Part shown: one piece after another, positions 1 to 9,140 of the stretch
Numbering within the stretch: position 1 is the stretch's first letter
Layout of the letters: the number at the start of each line of letters is the position of its first letter
Source: Chitinophaga ginsengisegetis
GTDB taxonomy: Bacteria; Bacteroidota; Bacteroidia; Chitinophagales; Chitinophagaceae
Reading direction: 5' to 3'
DNA: 64,000 nt
Assembly (NCBI RefSeq): GCF_900168065.1
Contig: NZ_FUZZ01000001.1
Span: 248,001 to 312,000 of the forward strand
Program-made: the position numbers and the translations under genes
The notes under the pieces: model-generated
What the model was told of the DNA's origin: nothing
The model's input: only the letters and a program-made list of their open reading frames with translations
The model's database searches: none

Positions 1-88
1 CGGGCGATATCATTTTAAGACGATTATTATTGAAGAAAATAATACCGGCTGGACGGATTTTATACTAGCCCATCTTAGTCGCCAATAA
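1..88 (+). CDS. Possible 3' end of a gene entering from the left edge
   Basis: Frame 2 is open from the window edge to a TAA at 86-88 and gives about 28 residues ending in TDFILAHLSRQ. The composition looks protein-like, but the piece is too short to assign to a family. If real, it converges on the fucosidase gene and the two 3' ends overlap by 14 nt. It could equally be a chance open stretch. Confidence 0.3.
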   Translation, partial: GRYHFKTIIIEENNTGWTDFILAHLSRQ

Positions 89-1568
89 CTTTATTTATCA
101 CACACAACTCATATAACGATGGCGGCGCACTCGCTTTCGTTACCCTAAACCGCAAGGCCGATGCCCGGTAACTCCGCGGCAGCCGGATCACTTTACAATC
201 GCCCATTGGCGCTGAGCCCAGGTAAATCGTTTGCCATTCCCCATTGGTCATAATATCCACGGCATACTCCTGGATGCGTGGCAGTCTTACCTGCGAGAAA
301 CCATCGGGCAACTGCTTTATATCTTTGTACTCAAAGATGCTGATCTTATTAAACGCGTCTGAAGGATTCAACGTAATTTCCAGGCTGGCCAGTGTATCTG
401 CAGCGGCCCAGCGGCTTTCCAGGCTTCCATCGTTAACGGAAGTGCCTTCATAACGATGTGCAGTATCCTCATATACACTCGACGCCTTCACCGGTTTTAA
501 GGCGGAAATAAAAGTGCCATTCTTTGGCAGTGGTTTGGTGAGCGACAAGCCCAGTCTTTTCCCCAGGCCGATAGCCGCCAGCGCCGTGTATTCCCTGATA
601 CGGCCGGTTTGGTCGGGAGGTACATTCATCACGAGGCAGTTGTCGTTGTCCGTACACCAGTAAAACAGTTCTTCGAGTTCGTCCAGGTCACGCACCGGCA
701 GCTGTGCCGATTTCTCAAACCAGTTCCAGCGGTCGCTGATACAAAGGGTATGTTCAAAAGGCAAGTAGTAAGACTTGCCCGCATGCAGGTACTGCTTCTT
801 ATCATACCGGGTAATGATCTTTGGGTCCCACAAACGGAAGTCTGAAGGGAAGTATTGAAAGAAGTATTTATTGTCGGCGGTCATGTCAGCGGGAACGGTG
901 AAATTACGTTTCCCTTCTTCATTTACAATCGTATGGTTCACGCTTACCGCGCAGGCGGGGTTAAATTGTTTTACCAGTTTATATACCTGGTCAATACCCC
1001 ACTCTTCCGGCTTGCGGTCCCAGCCGCCATCCAGCCATAGTTCGCAGATGTTGCCGTAGTTGGTAAACAGCTCGGTGAGCTGGTTCAGCATATATTTCAC
1101 GTACAGCTGCTTATCCTGGTTCTTGTAAGACGGCTCATGGCGGTCCCACAAAGAATAGTATACAGCAAACTGAATCCCGTATTTTTTGCAGGCGTCCGAC
1201 ACCGCCTTCACTACATCGGTTTTCACCGGCGATGCCGCCACATCATAGGTCGTATACTTACTATCCCACAGGCAAAAGCCGTCGTGGTGCTTGGTGATCA
1301 GCAGCACGTACCGGAAGCCTGCATCCCTGGCGGTTTTCACCCATTGATCGGGGTCCAGGTGGGTAGGGTTATACTTTTCAACGGGAATGGTGCCATCCGA
1401 CCATTCCACATCCGCAAAGGTGTTGATACCAAAATGGATAAACATGCCGTAGCCACGCTTTATCATGGCCTGCTGGGCCAGGTTGGGTTTAGTGGAAGGC
1501 TGCTGCAGCTGGGCCATCCCGCAATGATATGCCAGTACCAGTAAAACAGATAGATATACTTTCTTCAT
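75..1568 (-). CDS. Secreted GH29 alpha-L-fucosidase
   Basis: Hydrolyses terminal alpha-L-fucose from glycans by the retaining mechanism of family GH29, probably in the periplasm. The ATG at 1568 was chosen because it opens a clean signal peptide (MKKVYLSVLLVLAYHCGMAQ); a longer frame to 1682 adds 38 residues that would bury it. The 497-residue protein shows the GH29 TIM-barrel landmarks HHDGF (about residues 94-98) and ELWLDGGW, whose Asp (about 180) is the expected nucleophile. The last 120 or so residues resemble an F5/8 type C (CBM32-like) beta-sandwich. It stands alone, with no SusC/D next to it in the window, and is divergent from the acyltransferase gene. Family assignment is firm; the exact substrate is unknown. 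Confidence 0.93.
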   Translation of the reverse strand: MKKVYLSVLLVLAYHCGMAQLQQPSTKPNLAQQAMIKRGYGMFIHFGINTFADVEWSDGTIPVEKYNPTHLDPDQWVKTARDAGFRYVLLITKHHDGFCLWDSKYTTYDVAASPVKTDVVKAVSDACKKYGIQFAVYYSLWDRHEPSYKNQDKQLYVKYMLNQLTELFTNYGNICELWLDGGWDRKPEEWGIDQVYKLVKQFNPACAVSVNHTIVNEEGKRNFTVPADMTADNKYFFQYFPSDFRLWDPKIITRYDKKQYLHAGKSYYLPFEHTLCISDRWNWFEKSAQLPVRDLDELEELFYWCTDNDNCLVMNVPPDQTGRIREYTALAAIGLGKRLGLSLTKPLPKNGTFISALKPVKASSVYEDTAHRYEGTSVNDGSLESRWAAADTLASLEITLNPSDAFNKISIFEYKDIKQLPDGFSQVRLPRIQEYAVDIMTNGEWQTIYLGSAPMGDCKVIRLPRSYRASALRFRVTKASAPPSLYELCVINKVIGD

Positions 1569-1711
1569 AACGGCAATAAAAATAAGCGGGTAAAGGCAAT
1601 CTTGCTGGTCTTTTCCCGCCAATAATGAATTGTATTTTAACATAAATGATCTTTTCGACACCGGAAAACGTCCACATGTCAAAAATCTTTTCTTAAAAAA
1701 GGCCGGTCAGA

Positions 1712-1719
1712 TAGGTTTG
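1712..1719 (+). promoter_or_regulatory. Candidate Bacteroidota -7 element (TAGGTTTG)
   Basis: TAGGTTTG fits the Bacteroidota consensus TAnnTTTG exactly. A T-rich TTTC stretch lies about 19 nt upstream, where TTTG would be expected. The acyltransferase ATG at 1736 would leave a leader of roughly 10 nt, which is short. The rest of the 1569-1735 gap shows nothing else recognisable. Confidence 0.35.
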
Positions 1720-1735
1720 CAGTAAACAATTAATT

Positions 1736-2953
1736 ATGCAACCAATATCTTCTTCCCGGCAAGCTTATTTAGACTGGCTCCGCATCATCGCCATCGTAGG
1801 CGTCCTGTTTTTCCATTCCGCCATGCCCTATATCTCTGAATGGGGATGGCATATAAAAAACAAAGAAACCAGCAATGTGCTGCTTGAAATGAACGACTTC
1901 CTCCACCGGTTCCGGATGCCCCTGTTGTTCTTTATTTCCGGCACCGTAAGCTATTTTATGCTGCAACGCAATTCCGGCGGCGGCTTTATCGGTCTCCGGT
2001 TCAAACGGCTGTTTATTCCGCTGCTGGTGGGCGTACTTATCATTGTTCCCCCACAGGTATACATGGAACGCCTCACCCAGGGCTTCAAAGGTAACTTCTT
2101 CGACTTCTACACCGGTATGTTTACCACCGGGGCTTATCCGCATGGTAATATGAGCTGGCACCATCTCTGGTTTATCGCTTACCTGCTTGTATATGATATC
2201 CTTTTTGCGCCGCTCTTTGTATGGCTGATTTCCGGCAACGGGAAAAAACTGCTTCAAAAATTAAGCTGGATGGGCAGCAAACGGTATATCTACTTACTCA
2301 TCATCCCCGGAACATTGGTACATACGTTCCTGCTCATCTGGTTCCCGCAAACCGGCGACCTGGTACATGACTACGGCTACTTCTTCTACTGGCTGTTTTA
2401 TGTGCTGGCAGGATTTATCTGCATCGCCAATCCGCTGTTCATGGACAGCCTGGAAAGGAACCGCCGGTTTTCACTGGCCATCGCCTTCGCCGGCCTTATG
2501 ATCATCAACTACATCCGCTGGAATAAACTGGAACCCTGGACCTTTGGCAACCATGTTAAACATGACCTCTTCACCTACGCATTTCTGGCCCTGGGTGGTG
2601 TCGTTGCCTGGATGTGGGTATTGGCGATTGTAGGCTATGCGAAAAAATATCTCAATAAACCCCTGCCCATACTGTCATATGCCAACCAGGCCGTATACCC
2701 CTTCTATATCCTGCATCAAACCGTTATTGTGATACTTACTTATTACCTTGTGCAGGCACCGGATGGTGTTGGGCTGAAATATACTTTTACCGTTCTTATT
2801 ACTTTTTTAATCAGTATATTCATCTTCCATTTGTTTATCAGACCCTTTGCCATCATGCGTTTCCTGTTTGGTATGAAACCACCGGCACGGGAAGAAAAAG
2901 ACCGCAGGTCCAAAGGAGCGAAATTGATACCAGCACAACCCGAAGTGATATAA
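1736..2953 (+). CDS. Acyltransferase 3 family membrane protein
   Basis: A 405-residue integral membrane protein of the acyltransferase 3 (OafA/OPGC-like) family, which transfers acyl groups to sugars or other cell-envelope molecules. The N-terminal LDWLRIIAIVGVLFFHSAMP carries the typical first helix, with the conserved His as the likely catalytic residue. About ten hydrophobic segments follow, and the C-terminal tail is charged. The gene lies 13 nt before the sensor kinase and is probably co-transcribed with the two-component pair, so its product may be part of what that pair controls or senses. The acceptor molecule cannot be read from sequence. Confidence 0.88.
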   Translation: MQPISSSRQAYLDWLRIIAIVGVLFFHSAMPYISEWGWHIKNKETSNVLLEMNDFLHRFRMPLLFFISGTVSYFMLQRNSGGGFIGLRFKRLFIPLLVGVLIIVPPQVYMERLTQGFKGNFFDFYTGMFTTGAYPHGNMSWHHLWFIAYLLVYDILFAPLFVWLISGNGKKLLQKLSWMGSKRYIYLLIIPGTLVHTFLLIWFPQTGDLVHDYGYFFYWLFYVLAGFICIANPLFMDSLERNRRFSLAIAFAGLMIINYIRWNKLEPWTFGNHVKHDLFTYAFLALGGVVAWMWVLAIVGYAKKYLNKPLPILSYANQAVYPFYILHQTVIVILTYYLVQAPDGVGLKYTFTVLITFLISIFIFHLFIRPFAIMRFLFGMKPPAREEKDRRSKGAKLIPAQPEVI

Positions 2954-2966
2954 TTAACTTGTTATA

Positions 2967-3992
2967 ATGAAAATATTCTGGAAATATTTCTTTCCCCCGT
3001 TGTATGGCCTGCTGGTATATTTTACCATCCGCCTGCTTACGGACAGCGTTACAGAAATGAAATTCTGGCACCGGCCACTACTGCTGAACATCATTGAAAT
3101 AACATCCAGCATACTGATGGGCTACCTTTTTGTATGGATCTTCAATCACCTGTTCCGCTATTTCGATAAAAAGAATCAGGCCGGCTTCTCCTATAAAATC
3201 ATCCTGAAGGAATTGCTGTATGTCTTCATCATCAATCAACTTATACAGAATGCCGTGTTTACGCCAATGGCCGCCTTCACTGACAACGGCCTGCAATCGT
3301 TCGACCTCATCGACATCAATGTGATTCCTCTATTATATTGCTTTATTTATTATGGGGTACGCAGAAGCAACTCGTTCCTGCAGGCATATATCAATAACCG
3401 TTTGCAGCTGGAGAAAATCACCAACGACCAGCTGCAAACGGAACTCAAATTTTTGCGGGCGCAATACCATCCTCATTTTTTGTTTAATGCACTAAACACC
3501 ATATATTTCCAGATGGATATGGATGTAAACGCAGCAAAAAAAACAGTGGAACGTTTTTCAGAGCTGCTTCGTTACCAATTGTACGACCAGCAACAAATGG
3601 TAAGCGTGATGAATGAAATACAATACCTGCAGAACTTTATTGCGTTGCAGAAGATCAGGTCGTCGCGCAGGTTGCAGCTCAACGTATTTTTTGATGAAGC
3701 CCTGCACCATGAACAGGTATATCCACTGCTGTTTTTGCCGCTGGTGGAAAATGCCTTTAAATACGTAGGAGGAAATTTTTATATCGATATCCATCTGAAA
3801 AAACAGGATCATGAAATATCTTTTTGTGTAGAAAATTCAATACCCGATAAAATCAGTTTCGAGGAAAAAGGAGGCATTGGATTGGATAACCTGAAGAGAC
3901 GACTGGAACTGTTGTATCCCGGTAAACACACATTTACCGCGCAAATTAAAGAAGATAGTTTTTTGGCTGAATTAAAACTCATTACCCAATAA
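2967..3992 (+). CDS. LytS/YehU-type sensor histidine kinase
   Basis: A 341-residue kinase of the His_kinase (PF06580) type. Four or so N-terminal hydrophobic segments (about residues 5-125) form a membrane sensor with no large external domain. A coiled linker leads to the phospho-acceptor motif QYHPHFLFN, with the His of PHFLFN at about residue 170. The ATPase region contains LPLVENAFKY (N box) and the GGIGLDNLKRRL G box. The stop codon overlaps the start of the next gene by one base (TAATG), so kinase and regulator are translationally coupled. The signal is unknown. Confidence 0.93.
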   Translation: MKIFWKYFFPPLYGLLVYFTIRLLTDSVTEMKFWHRPLLLNIIEITSSILMGYLFVWIFNHLFRYFDKKNQAGFSYKIILKELLYVFIINQLIQNAVFTPMAAFTDNGLQSFDLIDINVIPLLYCFIYYGVRRSNSFLQAYINNRLQLEKITNDQLQTELKFLRAQYHPHFLFNALNTIYFQMDMDVNAAKKTVERFSELLRYQLYDQQQMVSVMNEIQYLQNFIALQKIRSSRRLQLNVFFDEALHHEQVYPLLFLPLVENAFKYVGGNFYIDIHLKKQDHEISFCVENSIPDKISFEEKGGIGLDNLKRRLELLYPGKHTFTAQIKEDSFLAELKLITQ

Positions 3993-4708
3993 TGGATCCA
4001 TTAACGATACGCTGCATTATCACGGACGATGAACCGCTCGCCGGGGAAGGATTACAACGCTATGCTGAAAAAACGCCTTTCCTGCATGTAGTGGCTGTTT
4101 GTGAAGATGCCATACAACTGAATACTCTGCTGAAGCAACAGCCTGTTGATCTATTGTTCCTGGATATCGAGATGCCTTACATCACCGGCATAGAATTCCT
4201 GAAAAGCTATCCCAATCCGCCCAAGGTGATCTTTACTACCGCATACGAGCAATATGCCATACAGGGTTTCGAGCTGGACGTACTGGACTATCTCGTAAAA
4301 CCAATTTCATTCGACCGCTTCCTCAAAGCTGCCAACAAAGCGTTTGATTATTTCTCCTCACAACACGCCAGCAAAGAACAACCTTACTTCTTTATTAAAA
4401 CAGATAATAAACTGGAGAAAGTAATATTCAACGATATTTTATTTGCAGAAGCATTAGGCAATTATGTAGCTATCTATACGGCAGATAAAAAAATAATAAC
4501 ACATGCCACCCTGAAATCCGTACAGGAAAGCCTGCCTGCCCGGCAGTTCCTGCAACCACATAAATCCTATCTCATCAACATCAATCACATCAGTGCTATC
4601 GAAGGCAACGTGCTGCACATGGGGAGTCATGAAGTACCCATCAGTAAATATCAGAAAGAAGAATTACTGGAGAAGATAGTCAATAACCGGTTGCTGAAGA
4701 ATAAGTAA
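3992..4708 (+). CDS. LytTR-family response regulator
   Basis: A 238-residue response regulator. The receiver domain (residues 6-120) has the acidic pair DDE near residue 12, the phospho-acceptor Asp58 in LLFLDIEMP, the conserved Thr in FTTAYEQY and Lys in YLVKPI. The C-terminal LytTR DNA-binding domain (about 137-235) includes the typical FLQPHKSYLININHI segment. It is the cognate partner of the overlapping kinase. Targets are unknown, but the acyltransferase immediately upstream is an obvious candidate. Confidence 0.94.
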   Translation: MDPLTIRCIITDDEPLAGEGLQRYAEKTPFLHVVAVCEDAIQLNTLLKQQPVDLLFLDIEMPYITGIEFLKSYPNPPKVIFTTAYEQYAIQGFELDVLDYLVKPISFDRFLKAANKAFDYFSSQHASKEQPYFFIKTDNKLEKVIFNDILFAEALGNYVAIYTADKKIITHATLKSVQESLPARQFLQPHKSYLININHISAIEGNVLHMGSHEVPISKYQKEELLEKIVNNRLLKNK

Positions 4709-4713
4709 TATCA

Positions 4714-5412
4714 CTATGCCATCCGGTCCCTGACGAACTGTATAATCTTATCGGCCACAGGCCGGTACTGCGACTGGTACTTAATCCTCACCGAACTTTT
4801 ATAGATGTTATCAAAGTACACCCAGCCGCCCATCTCCTGGATAATATACTTTGGCTGTTTATCTTCATTATAAACTTTGTCGGTGGGTATGTTTGCAAGA
4901 AAATCGCGGTGTACTTTTTCAAACAACGCTTTATCGATAGCCGGTCCGTTAACGAAGGTAATGTTCTCCTGCTCGTAGTTATAGTAACTATCAAAATACA
5001 AATCTCCCGAAAAATGATACGTGTGATCGTAATAATCAATAACCTCTTCAAAGGTCCCGAACCGTAAGATCTTATCGGAATGCCTCGGCAGGATGATAAA
5101 AGGAAACTGGGTATTGTCAATGGCTGCAATGATATCCCCGTCGATAGTAGTAGCAATCGTTAACCCGTTCAACACCACCGGTTCTTCACTTTCCGGCAGC
5201 TCCCACAAATCCATATACTCCCCGAAATTAGACCGGATATACGCCTCATCGGGCTGGTGGATCATCAGTAGTTCATTGAACGCTCCCAATCCGTAAGTAT
5301 AAAGAAAATCCCGGTAGCTCACCGGCAAAGGGAATGTTACCGTAGCTGTTATTTGCTGAAACTCAGCTGTGGTCAATGGTTTTATCTGTCCTATTAAGTA
5401 AGGAGCCTGCAT
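4714..5412 (-). CDS. SMI1/KNR4 (SUKH) family protein
   Basis: A 232-residue cytoplasmic protein with the SUKH fold: LPVSYRDFLYTYGLGAFNELL near the N terminus, and later the strand signature PFIILPRHSDKILRFGTFEEVIDY. SUKH proteins are a common class of immunity protein against polymorphic toxins in bacteria. There is no toxin gene beside it; instead three small unrelated genes follow on the same strand. It converges on the response regulator with only 5 nt between the stops. It is most likely an orphan immunity gene, though SUKH proteins with other roles exist. Confidence 0.85.
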   Translation of the reverse strand: MQAPYLIGQIKPLTTAEFQQITATVTFPLPVSYRDFLYTYGLGAFNELLMIHQPDEAYIRSNFGEYMDLWELPESEEPVVLNGLTIATTIDGDIIAAIDNTQFPFIILPRHSDKILRFGTFEEVIDYYDHTYHFSGDLYFDSYYNYEQENITFVNGPAIDKALFEKVHRDFLANIPTDKVYNEDKQPKYIIQEMGGWVYFDNIYKSSVRIKYQSQYRPVADKIIQFVRDRMA

Positions 5413-5529
5413 ATCCTGTAATTCACTTATTTACAACCGCAATATACGAAGGGTAACAGAGAATATTCTCACGATAATATTATAAAGCAGTAATTTGTTG
5501 CCACATCTAAACTTAAACCGGTGAAAATG

Positions 5530-5560
5530 AAAATAGCCATCCTGTTGGATGGCTGTAAAG
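5530..5560 (-). terminator. Hairpin terminator after the 89-residue gene
   Basis: An 8-bp perfect stem (AGCCATCC / GGATGGCT, 5535-5542 with 5547-5554) and a 4-nt loop are followed on the minus strand by a T-rich run (ATTTTCATTTT). It is placed to end transcription of the small-gene cluster at 5579-6840. Confidence 0.6.
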
Positions 5561-5578
5561 AAAGACTATCTTTTAATT

Positions 5579-5848
5579 TTACTGGTTCGGAGACTCCAAA
5601 TTGTCTGCGGTTATAAGGTGTAACATGACATTTTCCTTCCCATATAGACATACCTCAATATCGCTATTCCGTTTTACGATTTCCCTTGCGGAATGAAGGG
5701 CTGCATTTATATCATTAAACACGGTGAAAACTTTCTGTGAAACATTTATTGCTAACTGAAAGTTGTCGTCAATTACATGACCTGTGGCTCGTTTGGCTCT
5801 AAGCAAGGCTATCTCCCCATCTTCTAAAACCGGAAATTCTTCTATCAT
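5579..5848 (-). CDS. Small hypothetical protein, possible immunity protein
   Basis: 89 residues, mixed alpha/beta, no signal peptide and no membrane helix. I do not recognise a family. It begins with an acidic MIEEFPVLEDGE and has no catalytic-looking motif. Its position between a SUKH gene and other small AT-rich genes on the same strand suggests membership of an immunity-type cluster. The assignment is contextual only. Confidence 0.5.
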   Translation of the reverse strand: MIEEFPVLEDGEIALLRAKRATGHVIDDNFQLAINVSQKVFTVFNDINAALHSAREIVKRNSDIEVCLYGKENVMLHLITADNLESPNQ

Positions 5849-5930
5849 TATATATATTCTTTAAATGGAACTAAGCTCACAATAATAACATAACCATGCT
5901 ATTCCCATTCCTGTTACTAAAATCCAGACG

Positions 5931-6263
5931 TTAAAAATAAAAGTAAATCCCCGTTTCCCGCTTTACAGCCTCTTCAAAAAGGGATTTAATTCTTTTCACG
6001 CTATCTATAAGGTTTGTAGTGAAGATATCACTGGCCAACACCTTCTCCAGTTTATCTATCTCTGCTATATATTCGTCTTCATAAATATCAATATTAACAC
6101 CAGCGATATTATTTATACGATCAAAGATGCCTGCTTCCCATAGCTCATTAAACATTGTTTCATCTAATGTCATTTCTATTAATTGTTCTGGCGTTGCCCT
6201 ATCATAATCCAAAGCAATTTCTGCATCCTTGTTTTTAGGAACAACTATTGTCTTATTTTTCAT
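5931..6263 (-). CDS. Small hypothetical protein, possible immunity protein
   Basis: 110 residues, acidic, predicted mostly helical, with no export signal. The C-terminal part (IDKLEKVLASDIFTTNLIDS) looks like a helical bundle. No family is recognised. Small size, acidity and neighbours fit an immunity gene, but no direct evidence of function is visible. Confidence 0.5.
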   Translation of the reverse strand: MKNKTIVVPKNKDAEIALDYDRATPEQLIEMTLDETMFNELWEAGIFDRINNIAGVNIDIYEDEYIAEIDKLEKVLASDIFTTNLIDSVKRIKSLFEEAVKRETGIYFYF

Positions 6264-6327
6264 TGTAAGCTGCTATTGTTTTCACCTCATTATTAGTGTG
6301 CCTGGCGGTTTTTATCTTATAAAACAC

Positions 6328-6840
6328 TTACCCTGCTATAATTTTGCTTAATGGAAGCGTTGCTAAACTTTCATTTTGCAGATAATGCTCAATCTTAAGA
6401 ACTTTATTAATATCCTTCCTCCTTAGCTTAGGGAATAAAATACCAGTGTAATAGCCGGCCATCCTTAAGCGTATTATTTCAACGTATTTAGGATCGGGAA
6501 ACTCGTTTCTTAACAAACCATTAAATTCATCTAATAAATAGTAACCTGTTTCAAGTTCTGCAGTAGTTATAAAGCTTTTCTGCCCAAAGACCGAAGATAA
6601 AAGGTAATTGAATCTACCTGCGTTGCCACTCAATTCATGGTATTGAGGATATAACATCAGTTTTTGGCACATCTCAATAAAAAAATAAAAATAATATTCT
6701 ACTTCAGTTCTTTCTTTATAAAAAGTACGCAGTTCGTTCCAGCTGGTCCATCTACATCTGTCAATAGACAAATCCACCTGCCGCAGGCATGCACTCACTC
6801 CTATCAGACATTTATAATCAATAATTACTTTATCATTCAT
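6328..6840 (-). CDS. Hypothetical cytoplasmic protein
   Basis: 170 residues, rich in aromatic residues (VEYYFYFFIEMCQKL) but without a convincing membrane helix or signal peptide. No family recognised. It is the most upstream gene of the minus-strand small-gene run 4714-6840. The gene and its flanks are clearly more AT-rich than the surrounding genes, which is compatible with horizontal acquisition. Confidence 0.5.
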   Translation of the reverse strand: MNDKVIIDYKCLIGVSACLRQVDLSIDRCRWTSWNELRTFYKERTEVEYYFYFFIEMCQKLMLYPQYHELSGNAGRFNYLLSSVFGQKSFITTAELETGYYLLDEFNGLLRNEFPDPKYVEIIRLRMAGYYTGILFPKLRRKDINKVLKIEHYLQNESLATLPLSKIIAG

Positions 6841-7019
6841 TCTTACCTAATCTTCATCTTTAATCATACCCGAGTGGGAACCAAACACCACGATACACAG
6901 GTGTTATTAAATGCAGTATCAATCTTAAACTCAAACCAGAACCGTTTATAAATAGTTTTCATTTTTATCCAGGGCCTTACCTGTAAATATAAGTATAAAC
7001 CTCCTATGCAGCCTGGTTG

Positions 7020-7027
7020 TAAATTTG
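7020..7027 (+). promoter_or_regulatory. Candidate -7 element (TAAATTTG)
   Basis: TAAATTTG fits TAnnTTTG and lies 41 nt before the ATG at 7068. A good -33 TTTG is not present at the right distance, so this is a weak call. The 6841-7067 gap otherwise shows only AT-rich sequence between divergent genes. Confidence 0.25.
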
Positions 7028-7067
7028 ACTTCCTTTTTTTCGTATTTTTAAGAAAAATGTTAACCCA

Positions 7068-7910
7068 ATGGCAAAACAAACAGGAATACTCCCATTCACT
7101 GGGAAATTAGGTAACCTGATCGGTTACCGGAGGAACGGAAGTTACTTCGTCCGTTCCATGCCCGAAGAAGTAAGACAAACCACTGCTACACGGCAGTCGT
7201 CAAGGAATTTCGGTATCGCCAGCAGAACTGGTAAACTGATCCGGCAGGCCATTACTCCCCAATTAAGTATTGGCCGCGATGGCACACTCGTAAACCGCCT
7301 CAACAAAGCGCTGATACAGGGCCGCCTGCAACAGCTGGAAGGGTTCCGGTTCAATCGTCATACCGGCGTGGATAAGTTCTTCTCCCGGCTCCCCGTCTTA
7401 TCTTCCGGTGGCGCACTGATGATCCCCGCCCAAACCTGGCCGCCGTCAACAGCCGGCGACAAACTGGAGATCAGTGTCATCGCCGTTCGTATCAATCCGG
7501 TCACACGGCAGATAACCGGCAGCCACACCGCCACCTTGCTCGCGGATCTGGACCAGCCATTTAATGGCACCGCACTGGAAGCCACTACCCCTGGAAAAGG
7601 CACCCTGCTGGTTACACTCCAGGCAAGAATATTTAATGGTACCATCCCTACACTAAACCGCCGGTTCATGGCCGCGGATATAATAGCGGTCGTCCTGCCG
7701 GCAATCAAACAGAAATCCCGCAAAGGAAACCGCCTGGCTGGTGTAAAACAGGTGTCACCTTACCACCTGCATACAGGTAACAACGTGCAGGTCACCACCA
7801 ATTCAACTCCGGATCAAGTCCACCTCTACTCCGGGTCATCCCCTACCTTTCGCCCTGTGCCAGGGCATTCCGGGGCAGATGCTCCCCCACCCATTGCTAT
7901 TCTCTTTTAA
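7068..7910 (+). CDS. Hypothetical protein with the MAKQTGILP N-terminal signature
   Basis: 280 residues, basic, without a signal peptide or membrane helix. The opening (MAKQTGILPFTGKLGNLIGY) is, from memory, typical of an uncharacterised Bacteroidota family that occurs in many copies per genome; its function is not established. The middle (about 120-210) alternates hydrophobic strands, suggesting a beta-rich domain, and the C terminus is Pro/Ser-rich. It is followed after 39 nt by an acyltransferase and then msrA in the same direction, so the three may be co-transcribed. Confidence 0.6.
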   Translation: MAKQTGILPFTGKLGNLIGYRRNGSYFVRSMPEEVRQTTATRQSSRNFGIASRTGKLIRQAITPQLSIGRDGTLVNRLNKALIQGRLQQLEGFRFNRHTGVDKFFSRLPVLSSGGALMIPAQTWPPSTAGDKLEISVIAVRINPVTRQITGSHTATLLADLDQPFNGTALEATTPGKGTLLVTLQARIFNGTIPTLNRRFMAADIIAVVLPAIKQKSRKGNRLAGVKQVSPYHLHTGNNVQVTTNSTPDQVHLYSGSSPTFRPVPGHSGADAPPPIAILF

Positions 7911-7949
7911 AGGCATTATTTTACAAGGATCAACAGACAGGCATTTTTC

Positions 7950-9107
7950 ATGACATACACTAAAAAGCTCTACGGACTGGATCATTTAAGGTCGCTGGCA
8001 ATACTGATGGTGTTGTTCTATCACTACCGCATGTTCCAACATCCGGAGTGGCTGGATAACATAATGGGCTTCGGGTGGACGGGCGTAGACCTCTTCTTTG
8101 TATTAAGCGGCTACCTGATATCCTATCCCCTCTTTTTAAACATAGCATCCGGGAAAAGCATTTCTCTCCCGGAGTTCTTTATCAAACGTTTCTTCCGGAT
8201 CATTCCCGCCTACCTGGTGGTACTTGCCATCTATTTCCTTTTCCCGGCATTCCATGAAAGGGAAGCGCTGCCACCGCTCTGGAAATTCTTAACGTTTACA
8301 CAGAATTTCAACTTCGACATAAAAAACTATGGTACGTTCTCTCATGTGTGGTCACTGTGCGTGGAGGAACATTTTTACCTGCTTTTCCCGCTGGTACTGG
8401 CTACCCTGATTCATTTCAACGCATGGAGAAAAGCGGGTATCCTGCTGGCGGCATTATTTCTGTTTGGCATCGGCATCCGGCTGTACTGCTGGTATGCGCT
8501 GATTGCTCCTCACGCAGGCGAGGACAACATTTGGATCATCTGGTACCGACACATGTACTACCCCACTTATACCCGGCTGGATGGCCTGCTGGCGGGCGTT
8601 TCCATTGCTGCACTGTTTGCATTTAAACCGGCTGCAAAAGCATGGGTTACCCAACGTGGTAATATAATCCTGTTACTATCCCTGGTTGTTCTTACGGGCG
8701 CCTGGTTCCTGTGCGACGACCAGCAGAGCTTTCATGCATCCATATTCGGCTACCCGCTGGTGGCAGCCGGTTATGGATTGATGGTGATGGCAGCGGTAAG
8801 TCCGTCGTGTATACTGTACCGGTACAACAGCCGCGTTACCGCGTTAATAGCCAAACTGTCGTTTGCACTTTATCTATCGCACAAAGGCGTGATACACCTG
8901 ATGCAACCCCTGCTGACTCAAACAGGTATTGCTCCAAAGGGCAACCTGATGCTGGTATTATGCCTGCTCGTAGCCGTGCTGGCCGCGCTCATACTAAATA
9001 AAGCAGTAGAAGCGCCATTCCTGCAGCTCCGGCAACGTGTACTGAACAAACGGAAAAGCACCGCCCATAAAAATGTGGCGCTTCTCACAAAGGATTCAGC
9101 AGCTTAA
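7950..9107 (+). CDS. Acyltransferase 3 (OafA/YrhL-like) membrane protein
   Basis: 385 residues with about ten membrane helices. The N-terminal LDHLRSLAILMVLFYHYRMF carries the conserved R and His of the family, and WTGVDLFFVLSGYLIS is the classic second signature, followed by FFIKRFFRIIPAY and VWSLCVEEHFYLLFPL. These are strong marks of OafA-type O-acyltransferases, which acetylate or acylate surface glycans or lipids. It is a different subgroup from the acyltransferase at 1736. The acceptor is unknown; its neighbours do not form a glycan biosynthesis cluster. Confidence 0.93.
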   Translation: MTYTKKLYGLDHLRSLAILMVLFYHYRMFQHPEWLDNIMGFGWTGVDLFFVLSGYLISYPLFLNIASGKSISLPEFFIKRFFRIIPAYLVVLAIYFLFPAFHEREALPPLWKFLTFTQNFNFDIKNYGTFSHVWSLCVEEHFYLLFPLVLATLIHFNAWRKAGILLAALFLFGIGIRLYCWYALIAPHAGEDNIWIIWYRHMYYPTYTRLDGLLAGVSIAALFAFKPAAKAWVTQRGNIILLLSLVVLTGAWFLCDDQQSFHASIFGYPLVAAGYGLMVMAAVSPSCILYRYNSRVTALIAKLSFALYLSHKGVIHLMQPLLTQTGIAPKGNLMLVLCLLVAVLAALILNKAVEAPFLQLRQRVLNKRKSTAHKNVALLTKDSAA

Positions 9108-9140
9108 CTTAACTTCACGTAATTAAAAGAGGAAAGACAT

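Noticed and set aside
1569..1682. Upstream extension of the fucosidase to an ATG at 1682
   Set aside because: It would place 38 polar residues before a clear signal peptide. The ATG at 1568 is the natural start.
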